Source of the DNA: Pseudomonas grimontii
GTDB taxonomy: Bacteria; Pseudomonadota; Gammaproteobacteria; Pseudomonadales; Pseudomonadaceae
Length of the DNA stretch: 64,000 bases
Assembly (NCBI RefSeq): GCF_007858185.1
Contig: NZ_VFES01000008.1
Span: 204,619 to 268,618 of the forward strand
Direction: 5' to 3'
Position 1 is the stretch's first letter, and every line of letters begins with the position of its first letter. Made by a program: the position numbers and the translations under genes. Shown piece after piece: positions 17,391 to 24,742 of the stretch. The notes beneath the pieces were generated by a model. It ran no database searches. It saw nothing but the letters and a program-made list of their open reading frames with translations, and was not told the origin of the DNA.

Positions 17391-17963
17391 TCACCACCAT
17401 TTCCAGCGGCCCTGTTGTTTCAGGGTCGCGATAATGGCTAGGCGTTTGTGGCGTAACTCCACCGACTTTTGCCGCAGTTCGCGGCAGCGGTTGCTGTTGA
17501 GAATTAGCAGGCCGACAAGTGGGCAGAGCAGGGCCAGTGCATAGAGATAGGTGTTGGGGCGCCAGAGGATGGCGGGTAGGGATATCAGCAGGCAAAGGAG
17601 GTAGATCGCGACGTTTATCCAGACCCAATGAATGCGGCCGTAGAGCACTTCAAATTGCGCAATGGAAAACACCGCGCTTATCGCTACTGCGCCAAAAAAC
17701 CAATTACGCAACGTAGAAGCTTCTGGGGCTCCTGAAAGATAGGTAACCATTATCAGGACGCCAGTCAGGGCAATGCTAAAACACCCGGCAAGCATCCACC
17801 CTCCGATGACTGGCATGTAACGTTTGCGCCACGGTCGTGGATCTTCTATATAAAAAATAGAGTAGAAAAAATCCTTTCCACTCATCGTTTTCCAGTCAGG
17901 CAAGCTAACGCTGGTGTCATGGCCCAACTTCTCCAGGGCCTTTAGCGCTCTTTGCTTTTTCAT
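17391..17963 (-). CDS. Putative membrane immunity protein (copy A)
   Basis: A 190-residue protein of no recognised family. It has a soluble N-terminus of about 45 residues, four predicted membrane helices (about 52-75, 86-105, 113-131, 136-156) and a basic C-terminal tail (NSNRCRELRQKSVELRHKR). It is read with the 304-residue gene upstream, overlapping it by 4 bases. A small polytopic protein translationally coupled to a toxin-like gene next to hcp is the usual layout of an immunity protein against a membrane-acting effector. It is about half identical to copy B at 19198-19758, with the C-terminal tail most conserved. The function is inferred from context only. Confidence 0.6.
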   Translation of the reverse strand: MKKQRALKALEKLGHDTSVSLPDWKTMSGKDFFYSIFYIEDPRPWRKRYMPVIGGWMLAGCFSIALTGVLIMVTYLSGAPEASTLRNWFFGAVAISAVFSIAQFEVLYGRIHWVWINVAIYLLCLLISLPAILWRPNTYLYALALLCPLVGLLILNSNRCRELRQKSVELRHKRLAIIATLKQQGRWKWW

Positions 17964-18874
17964 TGATCGAACTCCTCATAGAGACCGACAGTGAGCGTAC
18001 GAACATTGCCTGACATCGCGCTGCTCATGAACCCTGAGGTCGCAGCCAATGAATCTCTTATGTGATTGATGGTGGCTTGTTTTATTTGTGCCGCACTGAT
18101 GCGCTTGCTGGTGGTTCCTGCGGCTTTTTTTAGTTTGAGCAGTTTCGTTGTCAGTCGCGGGTCCTGGATTCTGAGCAGTGCATCATTCAGCTTTACTCTT
18201 TCTTGCCGGGTAAGCCCTCTCAACACTTGCTGAATGGGTTTTCCCGTTACTTTCGTACTTAGATTGATAGTTTTTGCTGTCGTTAAGGCAGATGTAGCGA
18301 CTCCTAGCAATGCGATACCGTCCAGTACAGCGACTGCAGCTTGATACCAATCCTCGCTGTCGAGACGATCAATAGTCTGCGGGCTGAATGCTTCAACACT
18401 GGTTCTGCCTAATCCGATAAGACATTGCGCAGAGCTGGCCACAGCAGCTGCTTTGCCGACGAAGGAAATCACCACACTTGCCCCCGCAGTGAACGGCATA
18501 AACGCAACTCCGCTCCAGACCACCATCCAACTCAGTATCGCCCCCGCACACGTCACCGCCGTATTCAACGCTTCACTCACCAACCGCGATTCCCGCGGCT
18601 CATGCTCCAACATCCGCTTGAACTCCACCGCCCCCACATACCGGGGCGCCTCACGCAACACCACCTTAATCGGCCGCACACTGCAAATCGCCTGGAACTC
18701 ACGCAGCGTGACCACGTTGAAGTCCTCATCGATATACACCACGCCCGCGCCAATCAGCACCGGGTCGCTGTCGGTGGCGAAGAACAGTCGACGCAGGTCG
18801 ATGCTGCTTTCAATGCGTTGGCGGGTGGTACGGTGGGCCGAGGGGAATCCATCGTTGAACAAGGCGGTCGTCAT
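17960..18874 (-). CDS. Putative Hcp-associated type VI effector with hydrophobic core (copy A)
   Basis: This 304-residue protein matches no family that I recognise. Residues 1 to about 90 are hydrophilic and almost identical to copy B. Residues about 108-165 contain two strongly hydrophobic stretches (ILSWMVVWSGVAFMPFTAG and VVISFVGKAAAVASSAQCL) that could insert into a membrane. The C-terminal third is basic and helical. There is no signal peptide. It is divergent from an hcp start and coupled to a membrane protein gene. A pore-forming effector carried by Hcp is the simplest reading, but this is inference. AGGAG lies upstream of its ATG. Confidence 0.6.
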   Translation of the reverse strand: MTTALFNDGFPSAHRTTRQRIESSIDLRRLFFATDSDPVLIGAGVVYIDEDFNVVTLREFQAICSVRPIKVVLREAPRYVGAVEFKRMLEHEPRESRLVSEALNTAVTCAGAILSWMVVWSGVAFMPFTAGASVVISFVGKAAAVASSAQCLIGLGRTSVEAFSPQTIDRLDSEDWYQAAVAVLDGIALLGVATSALTTAKTINLSTKVTGKPIQQVLRGLTRQERVKLNDALLRIQDPRLTTKLLKLKKAAGTTSKRISAAQIKQATINHIRDSLAATSGFMSSAMSGNVRTLTVGLYEEFDQ

Positions 18875-19060
18875 TCCTTAACTCCTGGGTTTTTGGGAGT
18901 CGAGAGGGTAAAGACGTAGTGGCGCAAATTAATGTCGGACGTTTCGTCATTTCAAGACAGGCACTTCCCGATCCCGCTTTGCCATCTTGTGAGCACCGTC
19001 TCGATTCGGGAACAGTGCGCCCCACGTCACTCCCGACGCACAACAGGACAAGGAACCAAC
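18875..19060. promoter_or_regulatory. Divergent intergenic region of module A, duplicated at 20670-20855
   Basis: The 186 bases between the effector start and the hcp remnant match 20670-20855 except for one base in the hcp ribosome site (AAGGAACC versus AAGGAGCC). Both regions should carry promoters for the effector operon and for hcp. The same near-identity extends into the first effector codons on one side and the first 17 hcp codons on the other. Confidence 0.7.
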
Positions 19061-19186
19061 ATGGCAGTCGATATGTTTTTGAAACTGGGCGATATCAAGG
19101 GTGAATCGCGGGAGCAAGCTCCCTCGCCACAAACCCATTATTCACTCACCAAACCCAATGATGGGAACGATCAGGCGGTGGGGTAG
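19061..19186 (+). pseudogene. Truncated hcp remnant (first 17 codons intact)
   Basis: The first 17 codons (MAVDMFLKLGDIKGESR) match the complete hcp at 20856 apart from silent or no change. The frame then runs into REP-like DNA and stops after 25 unrelated residues. The break lies at CGGGA, where the intact gene continues CCAAGCCC and the remnant continues GCAAGCTCCC. The protein cannot form an Hcp ring. Confidence 0.88.
19106..19165. repeat. REP fragment followed by a relic of the aldehyde dehydrogenase 3' end
   Basis: 19108-19132 reads as the complement of a GTGGCGAGGGAGCTTGCTCCC REP. The following bases to about 19159 resemble 21546-21578 and on the minus strand still encode IIGFGE-stop, the C-terminus of the aldehyde dehydrogenase at 21559-23022. 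The relic marks the junction of the module duplication. Confidence 0.7.
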
Positions 19187-19197
19187 GGGGGGTACCA

Positions 19198-19758
19198 CTA
19201 TTTCCAGCGGCCTTGTTTTTTCAGGGGCGCGATGATGTCTTCGCGCTTGCGGCGGATTTCTACCATCTTGTGGCGCAGTTCGCGGCAGCGGTTGCTGTTG
19301 AGGATTAGCAGACCTATCAGCGGGCTGAGCAGGGACATGACGTAGAGAAAAAGCGGTGGACGGTACGCTATCGCGGGCAGGGAAATAAGTAAGCAAATAA
19401 TGTAAATACCGACACTAATCCATACCAAGTGAATTCGGCCATGGGTCACCTGAATCTTGGAAAAAAAGAGGACAACGCCCATTGTGACGCTGCCGAAAAA
19501 AAAGATTTTGATTGCCAGGCCTTCCGGGAATCTTGAGAGAAAGGTCACCAACAGTAAGACGGCAGTCATCGCGATCGTGAAGCAGCCGGCAAGTAGATCG
19601 GCTCCAATCACTAGTGCATAGCGTCTCCTGAATTTTCGTGGATTTTCAAAGTGGAAATATGCGTAAGCGCGCTCCTCAGACGTTAGTGTTTTCCAATCCT
19701 TCCATTTTTCATCCATACCAAGTTCCCCGAGGTCTTTTGCCGTTTTACGCTTGCTCAT
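19198..19758 (-). CDS. Putative membrane immunity protein (copy B)
   Basis: This 186-residue paralogue of the 17391-17963 product has a soluble N-terminus (DEKWKDWKTLTSEERAYAYF) and four predicted membrane helices, then the shared tail LLILNSNRCRELR and a final QGRWK. It overlaps the copy B effector gene by 4 bases. The N-terminal and loop regions differ clearly from copy A, as expected if each immunity protein is matched to its own effector. The family is not recognised; the role is inferred from its small polytopic form and its coupling. Confidence 0.6.
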   Translation of the reverse strand: MSKRKTAKDLGELGMDEKWKDWKTLTSEERAYAYFHFENPRKFRRRYALVIGADLLAGCFTIAMTAVLLLVTFLSRFPEGLAIKIFFFGSVTMGVVLFFSKIQVTHGRIHLVWISVGIYIICLLISLPAIAYRPPLFLYVMSLLSPLIGLLILNSNRCRELRHKMVEIRRKREDIIAPLKKQGRWK

Positions 19759-20669
19759 TGGCTGGCTTCTTCGTAGATGCCAATAGCCAATGTTTTGATG
19801 TTTCCTGGCATTGAGCTGCTAGCGAAACCCAGGGTTGCAGCCAAGGCGTCTCTTATATGGTTGACGGTAGCAAGTTGCATTTCCGTGGCGCTGATTCGTT
19901 TTGGCAATACTCTATTGGCTTGTTTCACCTTGAGCAGTTTTAGCGTTAATCGAGGGTCCTGAAGCCTGAGCAGCTCGTCATTCAGTTTTGCTCGCTCTTG
20001 TCGGTTCAAGCCTTTCAGTACCTGTCTGAGTGGCTTGCCGGTGACTTTCGTTGCTGTATTTACTGTTTTGATTGTGGTCCAAGCCGAGGTGGCGACGCCA
20101 AGTGATGCAATGGCATCCAGCGTTGCGTCAACGGCCTGATACCAGGCTTCGTTATCCAATTGATCAAGGTATTGCGGAGCAAACGCCTCTACGCTGGTTC
20201 GACCTAATCCAACGATGCATTGGGTGATGCTGGCAGCCAGGGCCGCCTGACCGATAAACGTAATCACCACACTCGTCCCCGCCGTAAACGGCATCAACAT
20301 CACTCCACTCGTAACTACTATCCAACTCAATACCGCCCCCCCACACGTCACCGCCGTGCCAAGCGCCTCAGCCACCAATTTCGACTCCCGAGGCTCATGC
20401 TCCAGCATCCGCTTGAACTCCACCGCCCCCACAGACCTGGGTGCCTCACGCAACACCACCTTGATCGGCCGCACACTGCAAATCGCCTGGAACTCACGCA
20501 GCGTGACCACGTTGAAGTTCTCATCGATATACACCACGCCCGCGCCAATCAGCACCGGGTCGCTGTCGATGGCGAAGAACAGTCGACGCAGGTCGATGCT
20601 GCTTTCAATGCGTTGGCGGGTGGTACGGTGGGCCGAGGGGAATCCATCGTTGAACAAGGCGGTCGTCAT
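19755..20669 (-). CDS. Putative Hcp-associated type VI effector with hydrophobic core (copy B)
   Basis: A 304-residue paralogue of the copy A effector, the same length without gaps. The first 85-90 residues differ at only a few positions (for example T34 to I, D51 to N), while residues from about 95 on are far more diverged (VTSGVMLMPFTAGTSVVITF in place of VWSGVAFMPFTAGASVVISF, and more changes beyond). The conserved N-terminus may mediate Hcp loading and the variable part toxicity. It sits divergently 186 bp from an intact hcp. No catalytic motif is visible. Confidence 0.6.
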   Translation of the reverse strand: MTTALFNDGFPSAHRTTRQRIESSIDLRRLFFAIDSDPVLIGAGVVYIDENFNVVTLREFQAICSVRPIKVVLREAPRSVGAVEFKRMLEHEPRESKLVAEALGTAVTCGGAVLSWIVVTSGVMLMPFTAGTSVVITFIGQAALAASITQCIVGLGRTSVEAFAPQYLDQLDNEAWYQAVDATLDAIASLGVATSAWTTIKTVNTATKVTGKPLRQVLKGLNRQERAKLNDELLRLQDPRLTLKLLKVKQANRVLPKRISATEMQLATVNHIRDALAATLGFASSSMPGNIKTLAIGIYEEASQ

Positions 20670-20855
20670 TCCTTAACTCCTGGGTTTTTGGGAGTCGAGA
20701 GGGTAAAGACGTAGTGGCGCAAATTAATGTCGGACGTTTCGTCATTTCAAGACAGGCACTTCCCGATCCCGCTTTGCCATCTTGTGAGCACCGTCTCGAT
20801 TCGGGAACAGTGCGCCCCACGTCACTCCCGACGCACAACAGGACAAGGAGCCAAC

Positions 20856-21344
20856 ATGGCAGTCGATATGTTTTTGAAACTGGGCGATATCAAGGGTGAA
20901 TCGCGGGACCAAGCCCATCGTGACGAGATCGACATTACCAACTGGGGCTGGGGTTTATCGCAAACAGGCTCGATGCATTCCGGCACGGGAGGCGGCTCGG
21001 GCAAGGCCGACTTTGCCAACCTGAACCTGACCAAACCCCTGGATAAATCCAGCCCTAACCTGATGATGGCCTGTGCCACCGGCAAGCATTACCCCGAAGC
21101 CAAATTGGTGGTGCGCAAGGCCGGCGGAGCCAGCCCGGTGGAATATCTGGTAATCACTTTGAAGGAGGTCATGGTGGTGTCCTACAGCACCCGCGCTGAA
21201 ACGGCCGATGATGTGTTGTACGACAGCATCGCCTTGAACTTCGCCACCGTCGACGTCAGCTATCAGCCGCAGAAAGCCGACGGCGCCAAGGACGGTGGGC
21301 CGGTGAAGTTTGGCTGGAATATTCGGCAGAACGTCAAAGTGTGA
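20856..21344 (+). CDS. hcp: Type VI secretion system tube protein Hcp (Hcp1-like)
   Basis: The 162-residue product is typical Hcp: MAVDMFLKLGDIKGES, NWGWGLSQTGSMHSGTGGGS, SSPNLMMACATGKHYPEAKL, VEYLVITLKEVMVVSYS and the C-terminus DGAKDGGPVKFGWNIRQNV. It closely resembles the Hcp1 ring protein of the P. aeruginosa H1 system. Hcp hexamers stack into the secreted inner tube and can carry small effectors in the lumen. An AAGGAG ribosome site precedes the ATG. No other T6SS structural genes are in the window, so this is an orphan hcp locus that would rely on an apparatus encoded elsewhere. Confidence 0.95.
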   Translation: MAVDMFLKLGDIKGESRDQAHRDEIDITNWGWGLSQTGSMHSGTGGGSGKADFANLNLTKPLDKSSPNLMMACATGKHYPEAKLVVRKAGGASPVEYLVITLKEVMVVSYSTRAETADDVLYDSIALNFATVDVSYQPQKADGAKDGGPVKFGWNIRQNVKV

Positions 21345-21357
21345 TGCGCTGAGAGGG

Positions 21358-21552
21358 CATAGGTATCTATGCAACTTTTCAAACCCTGACACATCTCCTG
21401 TGGCGAGCGGGCTTGTCCCGCGTTGGGGTGCGAAGCGCCCCTGATGAAGACGAATGCGGTGTATCAGGCACTCCTCTGTGCCTGGTTTTGGGGCTGCTAC
21501 GCAGCCCAACGCTCGCGGTGCGACGATTCGACAAGCCCGCTCGCCACAGGCC
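21358..21552. repeat. Composite REPIN-like element with an insert in one REP
   Basis: It begins with TATCTATGCAACTTTTCAAA, has a GTGGCGAGCGGGCTTGTCCC REP at about 21399-21424, TGTATCAG-containing spacer DNA, and an inverted REP at about 21509-21549 that is split by GGTGCGACGATTCGAC at 21517-21532. The layout matches the elements at 8050-8325, 44083-44272 and 63858-64000. It fills the gap between hcp and the convergent aldehyde dehydrogenase gene. Confidence 0.75.
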
Positions 21553-21558
21553 CATCAC

Positions 21559-23022
21559 TCATTCACCAAACCCAATAATCGCCTTGGTTTCCAGATACTC
21601 CTCGAACCCCTGCACACCATACTCCCGGCCATTCCCTGAGCGCTTGTAGCCCCCAAATGGCGCCATCGGATTCCACGCCGGATGGTTCAGGTGCACCTGG
21701 CCCGCCCGTATACGCGAAGCCACCGCCCGCGCAACATCCAGGTCCTGCCCTTGAACGTGAGCACCCAGCCCGTAGACCGTATCGTTGGCGATGGCGACGG
21801 CTTCATCCACCGTTTCATAGGCAATGATGCACAGCACCGGCCCAAATATTTCCTCCTGGGCAATGCGCATGGCGTTGTCCACGTCGGAGAAAACCGTCGG
21901 CCGCGTATAGAAGCCCTTGTCAAAACCCGCCGCCCGTCCCGGCCCACCGCAGAGCAGTTTGGCGCCCTCGTCGAGGCCGGCCTGGATCATGGCCTGGACG
22001 CGATGGAACTGGGCTTCGTTGGCAATCGGGCCCAACTGCGTGTCTTCCGATTGCGGGTCGCCCACGATCAATGCATTCGCGGTGGCCGCCGCCAGGGCTT
22101 CGACTTCGGCCAGGCGGCTTCTTGGCACGATCATGCGGGTCGGCGCGCTGCACGACTGGCCGACGTTGCGAAACGCCGACATCACGCCCAGCGGCACGGC
22201 CTTGGCGAAGTCGGCGTCGGGCAGCAGCACATTCGGCGACTTGCCGCCCAGCTCCTGGGTCACGCGCTTGACCGTCGGCGCGGCGGCCTGGGCCACCAAC
22301 GCGCCTGCGCGGTTGGAGCCGGTGATGGAAATCATGTCGATGTCCGCATGGGCCGCCATGGTCGCGCCGACTTCGGCACCGCTGCCGTTCACCAGGTTGA
22401 ACACCCCAGGCGGCAGGCCGGCGTCATGCACCAGTTGGGCAAACAGCAGGGCACTCAAGGGCGACAGTTCGCTGGGCTTCAACACCACGGTGCAGCCGGC
22501 GGCGATGGCCGGGGCGACTTTTGCGGTGATTTGATACAGCGGCCAGTTCCATGGCGTGATAAGCCCGCACACGCCGATGGCTTCGCGCTCGATGGCGGTA
22601 CCGCCTTCCACGGTCTGGAAACGGTAGCTGGACAGCAGGTCACGGGCGACTCGGACGTGCTCGGCCGCCAGCGGCACTTGCATCGCCCGCGCGAAGCCAA
22701 TGGCCGTGCCCATTTCCAGGGACAGCGCCTGTGCCAGTTGCTCTTTGCGCTCAAGGATCAGTTCGTGGATTTTCCCCAGCACTTGCGCTCTCGTTTCAGC
22801 CGGGGTCGCAGACCAACCGGCAAGCGCCCCGCGTGCTGCCGCGACGGCCCGGTCGACATCCTCGGCAGTCCCGCGCGCCACCTGGGCAACCACGGCTTCA
22901 GTGGCCGGGTTGACCACCGGCAGCGTTGCCGGGATCGCCGGGGACGTCCAACGACCGTTGATATAAAACTGGTGAGCCGTGTGCGGATCAACGCTGTAGC
23001 TATTTGAAGAGTGGGTGGTCAT
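21559..23022 (-). CDS. NAD(P)-dependent aldehyde dehydrogenase
   Basis: The start at 23022 (MTTHSSNSYSVD) has AGGGAG upstream; an upstream in-frame extension lacks this. The 487-residue enzyme has ITPWNWPL, the general base Glu257 in QELGGKSPN and the nucleophile Cys291 in GQSCSAPTR, with cofactor motif SITGSNRAG and the late motif EEIFGPVLCI. It belongs to the broad betaine/aminobutyraldehyde/aromatic aldehyde group, so substrate assignment is uncertain. The adjoining FAD oxidoreductase could generate an aldehyde for it. The gene ends in IIGFGE, a tail repeated as a relic at 19142-19159. Confidence 0.9.
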   Translation of the reverse strand: MTTHSSNSYSVDPHTAHQFYINGRWTSPAIPATLPVVNPATEAVVAQVARGTAEDVDRAVAAARGALAGWSATPAETRAQVLGKIHELILERKEQLAQALSLEMGTAIGFARAMQVPLAAEHVRVARDLLSSYRFQTVEGGTAIEREAIGVCGLITPWNWPLYQITAKVAPAIAAGCTVVLKPSELSPLSALLFAQLVHDAGLPPGVFNLVNGSGAEVGATMAAHADIDMISITGSNRAGALVAQAAAPTVKRVTQELGGKSPNVLLPDADFAKAVPLGVMSAFRNVGQSCSAPTRMIVPRSRLAEVEALAAATANALIVGDPQSEDTQLGPIANEAQFHRVQAMIQAGLDEGAKLLCGGPGRAAGFDKGFYTRPTVFSDVDNAMRIAQEEIFGPVLCIIAYETVDEAVAIANDTVYGLGAHVQGQDLDVARAVASRIRAGQVHLNHPAWNPMAPFGGYKRSGNGREYGVQGFEEYLETKAIIGFGE

Positions 23023-23165
23023 CCAACTGGCTCCCTGGAGCGGTAATAGGCGCTGCGAACGGCACGGCCCGGTGTCTGGATACGCTAGCAAAAGGCTCCC
23101 GTGCAAAGATGCCGTTATTCAGCGCTGCAAGGGAGAATCTGCTGAATCTGGCAGGCTGGCGTGGC

Positions 23166-24338
23166 TCATATCAGTTTTCCTGTGGTGGGGGCGTTTGCAG
23201 GCACCGTCGAAGGTTGGGTGAACCGCCGAATATCGAAAGGGCTGATCAAGGTGCTGGTACTGCCGGTGCTGATCAGTTCGGCCATCACATCCCCCACGCC
23301 AGGGCCGAGCTGGAAGCCGTGGCCGCAGAAGCCGAAGGCATAAAACAGCCCGTCCACGCTGCCGCTGGGGCCCATCACCGGCAGGGAGTCGGGTGTATAG
23401 CTTTCGATGCCGCTCCACACGCGGATGATGTTCAGTTTCTCGGCGCCCGGTAATAGCCGTTTCATCTGGCGCATCTGGTTGAGCAGGCTCTCGGGCTTGA
23501 AAAACGCGCGGCGGTTGAGCATGTCCGGCGTGCAGCGGGCGCCGCCACCGATGATGATGTTGCCGCGCGGGATCTGGCGGAAGTAGATCACCTCTTCCTT
23601 GATCTTGGTGAACACACCGATCACGGTGGGCAAGGCGTAGGGCACCGGTTCGGTGACCGACATCTGTGGGCCGTTGGGCTCCAGTGGCACCGGCTCGCCG
23701 AAGCGCTCGGACAGGCGTGCGGCCCAGGCGCCAGCAGTAATCAACAGTTGCTCGGCGATGAACAACTGCCCATCGGTGGTGGTGACGTGGAACCGGCCAT
23801 TGATCTTTTCCACGTCGGCGACTTCGGTGCTTTCTTCGATTCGCGCACCGAGGCGCCGGGCGGCGCGGGCAAAGGCCGGTGCGGCCAGGCGGGGGTTGGC
23901 GTGGCCGTCGTAGGGCGCGTAGGAGCCGCCTTTCACCTCGGGGCCGAGGAAACCGAAACGCTGGTGCAACTCGGCGCCGCGATAGATTTTCAGGTCCAGT
24001 TGCGCGGCTTCCGGCGCAGCGGCGTAGGCCTCCAGTTCAGCGATTTCATCTTCGCGATAGCACACGCGCATGTGGCCGCTGGGGATAAATTCCAGGTCGT
24101 CGTTGATCAACTCCGGCAGGCGTTTCCACAGCGCCCACGAACGATTGGCCAACTCCAGTTGCCCCAGGTAGCGGCCCTGGCGGCGCACATTGCCGAAGTT
24201 CACACCGCTGGCGTACTGACCGATCTGGTCGCGTTCCAGCAGCGTGACCGAACAACCGCGGCGGCGCAGGAAAAACGCCGACGATGCGCCCATGATGCCG
24301 CCGCCGATGATCAGCACAGCGCTTTTTTGCGGGTTCAT
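23166..24338 (-). CDS. FAD-dependent oxidoreductase, paralogue of the opine-dehydrogenase beta-type subunit at 38942
   Basis: A 390-residue DAO-fold flavoprotein with GGGIMGASSAFFLRRRG for FAD and the C-terminal WSGIESYTPDSLPVMGPSG and FGFCGHGFQLGPGVGDVMA. It is very similar along its whole length to the protein encoded at 38942-40096, including GQYASGVNFGNVRRQG and DDLEFIPSGHMRVCYREDE. That relative belongs to a three-gene set; this copy stands alone with a RidA gene overlapping its start by 4 bases. It should oxidise a secondary amine, N-substituted amino acid or D-amino acid. The substrate is not evident. Confidence 0.85.
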   Translation of the reverse strand: MNPQKSAVLIIGGGIMGASSAFFLRRRGCSVTLLERDQIGQYASGVNFGNVRRQGRYLGQLELANRSWALWKRLPELINDDLEFIPSGHMRVCYREDEIAELEAYAAAPEAAQLDLKIYRGAELHQRFGFLGPEVKGGSYAPYDGHANPRLAAPAFARAARRLGARIEESTEVADVEKINGRFHVTTTDGQLFIAEQLLITAGAWAARLSERFGEPVPLEPNGPQMSVTEPVPYALPTVIGVFTKIKEEVIYFRQIPRGNIIIGGGARCTPDMLNRRAFFKPESLLNQMRQMKRLLPGAEKLNIIRVWSGIESYTPDSLPVMGPSGSVDGLFYAFGFCGHGFQLGPGVGDVMAELISTGSTSTLISPFDIRRFTQPSTVPANAPTTGKLI

Positions 24339-24742
24339 GAAGGCTGCTCCTGTGCGGTACGGGCCACGGCGTCGATTTCGATCAGGTAGCCATGGTGCAA
24401 CACCGGCACGGGCACCACGGCGCGGGCCGGTTTATGTTCACCCAGGTAGCGCGCATAAATTTGATCAAAGGCGGGCCAGTGTTCTATGCCGACCACGTAC
24501 ACCGTCACTTTGAGCAGGTCACCGGGGCTCAGGCCCGCTTCACCCAGGATCGCCACCAGGTTATCCAGGGCAATCGAGGCTTGCACCGCGAACGGTTGCC
24601 CGGCGCTGTGCTCGCCATTGGCGCGTACCGGCAGTTGCCCCGACACATACAGCAGGCCGCCGTGTGCCACTGCCTGGGAATAGTGCCCGCCCGGCGGTGC
24701 CGCGTGGGTGCTATGAATCGAGTGGATGCGATTACCAGCCAT
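24335..24742 (-). CDS. RidA family protein
   Basis: The 135-residue protein starts MAGNRIHSIHSTHAAPPGGH and contains VSGQLPVRANGE, VYVVGIEHWPAFDQIYARYL and KPARAVVPVPVLHHGYLIEI, the RidA core with the substrate-binding arginine in PARA. It would deaminate enamine/imine products, fitting its place between a FAD amine oxidoreductase and a PLP amino acid lyase. It overlaps the upstream gene by 11 bases and the downstream one by 4, so all three are probably translated together. This is the second RidA of the window. Confidence 0.87.
   Translation of the reverse strand: MAGNRIHSIHSTHAAPPGGHYSQAVAHGGLLYVSGQLPVRANGEHSAGQPFAVQASIALDNLVAILGEAGLSPGDLLKVTVYVVGIEHWPAFDQIYARYLGEHKPARAVVPVPVLHHGYLIEIDAVARTAQEQPS

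Noticed and set aside
18425..20714. Plus-strand open frames of about 164 codons opposite each effector N-terminus
   Set aside because: They arise from the duplicated effector DNA in the opposite strand, have no ribosome site or domain, and are almost identical only because the effector genes are.
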